From: Priapulus caudatus
Lineage: Eukaryota; Priapulida; Priapulimorpha; Priapulimorphida; Priapulidae
DNA length: 24,752 nucleotides
Assembly (NCBI RefSeq): GCF_000485595.1
Contig: NW_014577104.1
Span: forward strand, 111,098-135,849
Direction of reading: 5' to 3'
Shown: one piece after another, positions 18,771-24,752 of the stretch
Numbering within the stretch: the first letter of the stretch is position 1
Layout: each line of letters opens with the position of its first letter
The notes under the pieces: model-generated
Database searches by the model: none
Seen by the model: the letters and a program-made list of their open reading frames with translations, nothing else
Told to the model about the DNA's origin: nothing
Program-made: the position numbers and the translations under genes

Positions 18771-19092
18771 AAGGGCAGTGGGGGAAAGGTCAGATATCAG
18801 ACATTTTCTGAGGACATGGTCTAACGGACCGTGTGCAAAACTTTTTTGTTTCAGTGCTAACCTACCATTTTTATCACTTTATTGAAAGGACCATGAAATG
18901 TGCTTTCCGCTGACGTGCGAAGAGTAAGTGTCTGATAACCTTTTGACCCTCATGAGGAGGGGTAAACACGGATTTGTTGACTGTTAACAAAGGACTGAAC
19001 TGCTTTTGCTATTAGAGCCCTCTCCACCCCCACCCAACATGGTGTTTATAAACATTTGAATTTGTGTAAATAATTACTTTTTCTAGGTAAAA

Positions 19093-19202
19093 ATGCCAAG
19101 AAAACAGCTAAAGACATTGTATCTTGGTGTGACACTAGATGACCTCAATAAAAAGGTAGAGGATGTTAAAGCGCTTGGACTAACCACAAAGAATGTTAGA
19201 CA
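19093..19202 (+). CDS. USP8: USP8 exon 1
   Basis: ATG at 19093 opens [19 protein letters not shown], matching the family's N-terminal KELYLSxSLxDLNKK. An acceptor-like TTTTTCTAG lies 7 bases upstream, so a 5' UTR intron is possible. Donor GTAAGT at 19203 leaves phase 2. Confidence 0.9.
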
Positions 19203-22200
19203 GTAAGTTTTGCATTTAAATAAATCGTATATAATAGATCTATACAAGCTACACATATATGAATGCATTTAATGCTATTTTTATAAGGGATCGAGTTAGT
19301 AAATAAAATTTGTAATTTAATATAGTAAAATCTCAGAATACTGTTGCATAAATTTGGTGGAAATAATCATGGAACGTTTAACTCCTATGTTTAGCTAAAG
19401 CTGCGTTTACGCTATCGATTTTTGTCAGCAAATCGTACCGATTTCAAGTGTATTCCAACTAATCGGCTGAAATTCGATTGTGTTGGAGTCGGAGTCAGAG
19501 TCAAGTCGCCGAGTTGGAGAAATAGAACATGTTCTATTTTGCACGACTCGGACGATTTGCTGACAAAAATCGATAGTGTAAACGCAGCTTAAGATGTTAT
19601 AGTTACAGTATCGTATATCATACAATTAAAACAGAATAGCCTCCTACATATACAAACCAATGCTAATAGGTAGGTGTGCTTATGAAATACAGAGATATTG
19701 AGAGATAAAAACATAGAAAAGAAGAATATAGCCTTATTTATTCTGAGCATAAACATGGTGGTGGAATGGGCCACTATGCAGTCAATCCTTTTCTCCATTC
19801 ATCCCTGTTCGATCTAATGCACCAGGACGTCTGACAAGCCGCGAAAAAGAATAACCGCATTTCTTAAAACTGTAAAAAAAAATGAATTGGCGACGTTTCG
19901 TGTCGTTTGTTGTGATTTTGCTAGTGGATTCCGGTCATTCGCTCGTACAGGTGCTGCACGTCCGCCGGCAAGCTGTACGGCGCGGCGGGCAAGGCGGAGC
20001 TGGACGGAGACGAGGAGCGCGCCTACGTGCTGCTCATGAAGTTCGTCGAGGTCGTGATGGCCATCACATCCGTCGCCGAGTACAAAAACAACAAGGTGCA
20101 GCACGCGCGCATCTTGTTGCGCCTGCTGGGGGGCGGGGGGTGGGGTCTCATTGCGCGGGGTGGGGGGGCGTCGGGCTCGCGGAGATGGTTCTCGCTTTGA
20201 TTACGTGGTATTTGGAATGTTGCAAATTGACACTGTGAATGTTGCAGAGTGCCCCTGCTTTCCCCAGCCACTCTGTGGGAAGTAATTTGCGTGATCATGG
20301 TGGTAATCTTTTGGGGAAACAGCTAGGATTAAACACATGAGTTGATCTGATGAGTGATTGATTATCCATGGAGAGATTTGAACTGACATTTCTGATTTTT
20401 GGTGTTTTAGTGTGGAATGTTAGTTAGGAAACATGTGTTGCTTTCAGCAAAGAGTTGTGTCGAAATGGTTTTACAAACCGTTTTTAGTCATTCCATTGTT
20501 TAGGTTTCACATCGCGGCAAATGTTGTTTCAACCTATTATATAACCTGCACACAGGCAGAGAATTTATTTGCTAGGAATAAGGAATGTGGCATCTCAAAC
20601 GACTGGAACATTTGTGTTCTAGCTTTAGCATTTACCTTCTGGTGAGTCTAGGGCTATGCCCCGGAATATATTTTTTTACAAAAATGGTGCAATTTGGTTC
20701 ATTCTGAGGTATTCTGAATACTAATAAAATCAGGTTTATATTTTAAGACCAAATTCACTAATAACTGGTTTCTGATCAATGCAGAAATATTACGATGATC
20801 TGGTGGGCTTGTCAAACCTAAAGTTGGCCATTGAGCGATGTGAGAAGCTATCCAAGAGTTTAACAAAGAGGTATTGTAACTATTTCTCTTAGTGTTCTCT
20901 GCATTAGTGACTGAAATATGTCATTTTCATGCTATCATAATGGATTCGAAGCTGACGTATCAGTAAATGTCTTCCATACAGATTCTTGTGATTTGTTTTA
21001 CGTTACCCTAGTAAGAAATATAGTCAAACCTATGTCAAAGGGCACTTCTATAGCATGGACACTTGTCTATATAAGACACTTTGGGCAGTTTCTCTTTAAT
21101 GACACTTACATAGGGAAAACACCTCTGTAGAATGAACACCTGTCCAAATATAACCCCTTTTTGTTTCATTGAATGACTATTATGTTGAAGCTGACTGTGG
21201 ATTGCTACTATAAAAAGTACAAGTGCATAAAACCTAAAATTGTCACATTTCAAGTGCTCATATATATATTAAACCTTACCAACAGAATCCATGTTTTTGG
21301 CATCTATAATCATTTTAGACTGTCCTTAGCAGTATATGTTTAAATTAACATTATCAATAAATATCTGACAATAAGGCAGGCCTTATAATACAGCTTGTGA
21401 AATAGGCCAATGATTCAGTCCTTGGGTCTTGTACATTTTTAATTGTGATATATTTTTGCTATAATCTGTTGTCATCTTAGGTATGATTTGAAAATAGCAG
21501 AAGAAGAAGCAAGAAACATCCTGGCAAAGCAGGAGATGAGAGAAGCAGAAGAGATTGAAAGGGCAAAGTTTGGAAAGGGCAATGCTTCCACGTCTGTCGA
21601 GAAATCGGCCAAAAAGTCGCAAACAGCTAATGACAGCACAGGTATTCCACACATGGCCAGCAGCATAATTCCGCTACCAGTATTACTAATTTCATGTTCA
21701 ATATTGCTGATGCTGCCATCTATGTGAATTGAATATGTACTGCGAAGTAAAACTAAGGGGTAAAATCTCTGGAGCTTTTTACAAATATTAAAAAAAAAAT
21801 TGTTTTTAATTAATTAATTTATTCATAATTATTAAAATAATGATAATGAAAAACAAATCTTACTCGAGGGAATGTCTCACGTTTTTCGTTAGGCGTGCCA
21901 GAAGGCTACATCACATCGATGCAGCTATACAAGATGTGTCTGGACAAGGTCAGTGAGGTCATTATAATGGACGCGCGACCAGCCACAGACTTTGCAGAGT
22001 CACGCATCGTTCATAGATACTGCATCAGTGTACCAGAGGAGATTGTAAAACCTGGGTGAGGCATTCCGACGTGCAATTGATGCCTGAACTTGTCTTTCAT
22101 GTCAAATTATATGGGCAGTAACGGTATCATGTTTAAAGGGGGGCTTATGTCGGGCTTGCGAGCCGACTCGACTGGAAGCAACTGGATTTCGAGCAACTGT

Positions 22201-23880
22201 TGCGTCCAGTTGCCCACTGTTCTATTCCGAGCAACTAGTGGCGGCCAGTCGCAGGCAGTCGCGTCGCAGTCGACCGACCTAATCACTGCAGTACCAGTGA
22301 ATTGCAGCCAGTTGCTTCCAGTCGAGTCAGCTCGCAAGCCTGACATAAGCCCCCCTTTACAACCTACTGTCAGTGGTATGGGAGGGTTCATGCAGATAAT
22401 TGGTTTAATAAAACATATCACATTTTTTTACGCTTGGCATAATGTAAATCTATCATAAGGCTTGAAACTAAATTTAAAATATGACCTGTAAACTGTGATC
22501 TTTGTCTCATTTTAGCTAAAATGTAAGAATATTCATTGTCACACGTACAAAATATCCTGGTAGATGAGATCAGTGCCATAATATCGTGTCTGATAACAGT
22601 GTTACAGTGCAACAAATACAGATCGACCTGCCAGAGGAGAGCAAGGAAGCATGGCTCATGAGGAGCAAGTCAGATTTCATAGTGCTTCTAGACTGGCAGA
22701 GCCGACAAGAAGATGTGAAATTAGGCAAACCACTTCAAAATCTGAAGGACGCCATTTTCAAGGTTTTCCTTTTTTCGTTTTTTGTGTAGAAGTTTAAATA
22801 ATCGTAACCTTTTGTCCATAATTTGTGTACTTGTTTAGTTGCTTTTTGAAATACTTTATCAGAAAAGGTATTTGCTAGGCTTACGCTAATCTCGGTGAGT
22901 CATCGCGTGTGCTTTGTTACAGTGGGACTCGATTACCGTGCTGAAAAGTGAACCACTTATATTGCTGAGAGGATACGAAGACTGGCTTCTCCGCTATCCG
23001 ACGCTGACCACAAACTCCAACGTCCAGCCACCGAAAACGCTGTTCAAGGGCAGCGATAACTCACTGCTGTCACGTAAGTGTCTTGCCGATATTATGAAAA
23101 TCGTAAATCTATAGTAATGCCTAGCGATGTAGCTGTCATTAAGACAGCGTGACTAATGTATTTACAGGGCAGTCTACGATTAACCATGAGAAATACAGAA
23201 GTCGGCGTGTCTTCGCAAATACAGACATTCGTCCAAGTCCCTGGATTAGTAGTTCAGCTCAGTTGAGCCTGTCGACGTTTTCTTTAACAGCTCCTATAAT
23301 ATTGTCGGCGCAGTGGGTTTCAGTTACCCAGGTCTCAACGAGGCGCCATACAACCTTGTCCTTGTATTAGTAGTTCAGTTCAGTTGAGCCTGTTCCGTTA
23401 CGGGTGAGTATTAAGTTAACGTTTTCTATAACGGTGTCACCGCCATACGTTGTTGCAGTGGACTTCAGTTACCCGGATCTCGACGAGGCGTTTGTCGCGT
23501 CACCGAGCATCGGCGAGAATGGCGCTGCTGCCAAACCTCCGCGTAAGACGGACGCGCCGGCTGCCGAACTGACGGCGGACTCGCCGCGCGCGGACCAAGC
23601 GGCAACGAGCCTAGTTGAGGAGGGCTCTCCACTGAAAATCGCGTCCGGCGGCGCCGTTCCCGCCGTGAACAGGTCGCTGAAGCCGAGACTCGACGCGCCG
23701 CCGACTCGTGATTCGCCGGACGCCGCACGATCATCCCGGGACTCGGCGAAGCGGCGCTCCGATCGGGCGAGGAGCGGCGAAGGCGCAGAGGTCGGAGGTC
23801 AGCTGCAGGCGCTGGCAGATCAGATAGCGAACTTGCGGCTGGAGAAGGAGAACTCGGATCGCCGGTGGATGAAAGAGCAG
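19093..23880 (+). CDS. USP8: USP8-like deubiquitinase, N-terminal 467 codons (exons 1-8, gene continues)
   Basis: Exons 19093-19202, 19951-20095, 20785-20870, 21481-21641, 21893-22055, 22600-22762, 22923-23073 and 23459-23880 join without a frame break. USP8 (UBPY) is an endosomal ubiquitin-specific protease that deubiquitinates receptors and ESCRT-0. Visible order: USP8 dimerisation domain about 5-115 ([26 protein letters not shown]), charged coiled coil about 115-150, rhodanese domain about 175-305 ([33 protein letters not shown]), [11 protein letters not shown] as in the vertebrate protein, a Pro/Ala/Ser-rich acidic-basic linker, and a helical end ([15 protein letters not shown]). The rhodanese active-site Cys is absent, as in USP8 generally. 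The SH3/14-3-3 linker remainder and the catalytic domain are outside the window. Confidence 0.93.
19399..19589. mobile_element. MITE, 191 bp, in USP8 intron 1
   Basis: Long terminal inverted repeats begin AGCTGCGTTTACGCTATCG and continue through TTTTTGTCAGCAAATCGT with one or two mismatches. Flanks are both TAA (19396-19398 and 19590-19592), a 3-base target-site duplication of TWA type, as in PIF/Harbinger MITEs. The terminal AGCTGCGTT is shared with the element at 11623-12029. Confidence 0.88.
19951..20095 (+). CDS. USP8: USP8 exon 2 (dimerisation domain core)
   Basis: Acceptor GTACAG completes a split Gln codon. Encodes [20 protein letters not shown], the most conserved part of the USP8 dimerisation domain, followed by [11 protein letters not shown]. 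Ends at phase 0 before GTGCAG. This exon is markedly more GC- and CpG-rich than exons 1, 3, 4 and 6. Confidence 0.93.
20127..20171 (+). other. G-quadruplex-prone G-runs in USP8 intron 2
   Basis: Five G-runs of 4-7 (20128-20133, 20135-20140, 20142-20145, 20157-20160, 20162-20168) start 33 bases after the exon 2 donor on the transcribed-sense strand. They satisfy the usual G-quadruplex pattern and could influence splicing of exon 2. Confidence 0.6.
20172..20784 (+). other. Remainder of USP8 intron 2
   Basis: No exon, repeat or structured element recognised here beyond the G-runs immediately upstream. Confidence 0.5.
20785..20870 (+). CDS. USP8: USP8 exon 3
   Basis: Acceptor CAATGCAG at phase 0. 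Encodes [20 protein letters not shown] and KLSKSLTKR, matching the helical end of the dimerisation domain (family DYFxxxLGxxNIKKAxEEAE). Donor GTATTG leaves phase 2. Confidence 0.92.
20871..21480 (+). other. USP8 intron 3
   Basis: 610 bases, AT-rich, without recognisable repeats or coding features. Confidence 0.5.
21481..21641 (+). CDS. USP8: USP8 exon 4 (coiled coil)
   Basis: Acceptor CATCTTAG completes Arg, then [16 protein letters not shown] and [11 protein letters not shown], a charged helix like the coiled coil after the dimerisation domain, then a Ser/Thr/Lys linker. Donor GTATTC leaves phase 1. Confidence 0.9.
21893..22055 (+). CDS. USP8: USP8 exon 5 (rhodanese, first half)
   Basis: Acceptor TTTCGTTAG. 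Encodes [28 protein letters not shown] and [12 protein letters not shown], matching the family's ITAKELYTM, IIMDAR and SVPEE segments. Donor GTGAGG leaves phase 2. Confidence 0.94.
22136..22357. mobile_element. MITE with long inverted repeats in USP8 intron 5
   Basis: Begins AAGGGGGGCTTATGTCGGGC and ends with its near-perfect complement; the match continues through TTGCGAGC, GACTCGACTGGAAGCAACTG for about 50 bases per arm. Flanking TA on both sides (22134-22135 and 22358-22359) suggests a TA target-site duplication, as in Tc1/mariner-type MITEs. The interior is rich in CAGTCG and CAGTTG repeats. No coding capacity; open frames on both strands mirror each other because of the palindromy. Confidence 0.88.
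22600..22762 (+). CDS. USP8: USP8 exon 6 (rhodanese, catalytic-loop region)
   Basis: Acceptor TGATAACAG. Encodes [33 protein letters not shown] and [10 protein letters not shown]. The active-site loop position reads DWQSRQ with no Cys, so the domain is a non-catalytic binding module. Phase 0 end before GTTTTC. Confidence 0.94.
22923..23073 (+). CDS. USP8: USP8 exon 7 (rhodanese C terminus)
   Basis: Acceptor TTGTTACAG. Encodes [20 protein letters not shown] and [17 protein letters not shown], matching family WES, L.NEPLVL.GGYENWLL.YP and YTTN. Strong donor GTAAGT at 23074 leaves phase 1. Confidence 0.94.
23241..23345 (+). pseudogene. Partial duplicate of USP8 exon 8 acceptor and start
   Basis: The text GATTAGTAGTTCAGCTCAGT, GTTTTCT and CAGTGGGTTTCAGTTACCCA recurs at 23361-23488 in the same order as the true intron end and exon 8 start. 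The copy keeps a CAG acceptor (23311-23313) and would encode [10 protein letters not shown] in the same phase, but runs into a TGA about 20 codons later with no evident donor. It looks like a tandem duplicate that has decayed. Confidence 0.75.
23459..23880 (+). CDS. USP8: USP8 exon 8 (linker start)
   Basis: Acceptor TTGTTGCAG completes a Leu codon to give [12 protein letters not shown], matching the family's LDFTYPSLEE. About 100 residues of Pro, Ala, Ser, Asp and Arg-rich disorder follow, then a helix [18 protein letters not shown] ending MKEQ. Donor GTATCG at 23881 leaves phase 0; the donor is weak, but all downstream frame ends soon after. GC-rich like exon 2. Confidence 0.88.
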
Positions 23881-24752
23881 GTATCGTGCGCGGACGTCCA
23901 GTTGACTACCTCGCGTGAGCGTGTGTGACTAGAGTTTGACGAACAACCGTAAACTGACCGTTTTCATTAAATTATCGTGTCTTATCAGTATTTGTAAACT
24001 TGCTGGTTGTGTGTGATCTCTTCATCCTCCACTGCGTCGTCATCTTTTACATTCATTGCCGTTTCCTTTCCTTCACATTTTGCTTCGGCCTTCTTCTTTC
24101 TTCTTTATTCGCCCTCCCCTTAAACCTCCCCCTGCCTCCTTTGAAGTAGTTTCTTGGCGGGCACCAGAAAGTCTGGCATTTCAGACTCGACATTAAAATG
24201 ACCATTGTAGTAGTAGTAACTATAGTAAAAATGTTTCAAAACGTTTGTCTCAGCATTTCTATGGTTTATGTAGGCACTGTTTTGAGTCTGCATTTTCATC
24301 GTTGCTCTGCAGCCGCTCTAATTGCGGGAATCTATTCTAGCAATCCCAAGTCGACAAATCGAATATATTAGAAATTATATTATATTAGTGCATGACGTGA
24401 TGAATCGCTGCAATCTCATTGGATAACGCAGCAGGTATTATGAAGAGATAGTGCCCGCCTTAGCGGTCATTATCGCTTGCGCGACGCATTGTTATTATAA
24501 CGCATTGTGTTTACGTCACGAATCTCCTGCGTCTGGGCGCCACGCAAGATTTTGGAATTAATGGCGATTGTGTTTGTGTCGAGCGTTTTGTTACATCGAA
24601 TGCACCGGCAAATTAGAGAGTATAAAGAAGGTATATACGCATGAAAAGTAGATTGCATAGTCATGTGATGCATTAATATATAAATATTGTTGTTAGACTC
24701 CTGCCGTTGCGTCTATGGTTGCGTCGATGTCCAATCTCCCTGCGAGCCACAG
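23881..24752 (+). other. Presumed USP8 intron 8, incomplete
   Basis: 872 bases to the window end with no segment matching the next part of USP8. Contains a pyrimidine-rich stretch at about 24020-24140. No repeat or RNA gene recognised. Confidence 0.5.

Larger units (their letters stand above)
18581..19015 (+). repeat. Repeated block, copy B, just upstream of USP8
   Basis: Second copy of the block at 17148-17605. It ends within 80 bases of the USP8 start codon, so it occupies the presumed promoter or 5' UTR of that gene. It carries two nuclear-receptor-like direct repeats that are degenerate in copy A. Confidence 0.85.

Noticed and set aside
22090-22458. Plus- and minus-strand open frames with matching peptides
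   Set aside because: Mirror translations of a palindromic MITE.
23168-23310. Extra USP8 exon after the AG at 23167
   Set aside because: Exon 7 joins the exon at 23459 directly in phase, giving the family text LDFSYPDL; including this stretch would break the match and lead to a stop.

Overview
This window is nuclear DNA of an animal. Three genes are split by GT-AG introns and encode proteins of metazoan type. There is no operon structure, most of the sequence is intron or intergenic, and it is crowded with microsatellites and short non-autonomous DNA transposons. A 10-base N gap in a CT microsatellite shows it is an assembled scaffold. I infer an invertebrate, possibly marine, but the sequence does not fix the phylum.

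Layout. Positions 1-4241 hold repeats: a 1-kb inverted-repeat unit with degenerate telomere-like CCCTAA runs, then two opposed copies of a block that carries an exon-like reading frame. Positions 4242-8789 (+) hold an UNC93A-like membrane protein gene in four exons. Its third exon carries about five frameshifts, and its tail exon is the same block found duplicated upstream. Positions 9049-10467 are AT-rich with nothing recognised, followed by two hAT-like elements and a TG microsatellite. Positions 11450-15085 (-) hold a complete five-exon gene for a 194-residue, single-membrane-segment protein with Sel1-like repeats. A MITE sits directly on the splice acceptor of its last exon. Positions 15086-19092 form a divergent, repeat-rich intergenic region with hairpins, two copies of a 0.43-kb block and two weak candidate exons. 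Positions 19093-23880 (+) hold the first eight exons (467 codons) of a USP8-type deubiquitinase: the dimerisation domain, a coiled coil, a catalytically dead rhodanese domain and the start of the linker. The protease domain lies beyond the window. The rest, to 24752, is probably intron.

The three genes do not form one pathway. UNC93 and USP8 families both touch endosomal membrane traffic, but their adjacency here is not evidence of a joint role. The main interest is how mobile elements and local duplications have touched gene structure: a tail exon copied in both orientations, a MITE whose target-site duplication forms part of a splice acceptor, a half-copied acceptor and exon start in USP8, and nested hAT insertions with readable target-site duplications. 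I see no prokaryotic-type system, CRISPR array, rRNA or tRNA.
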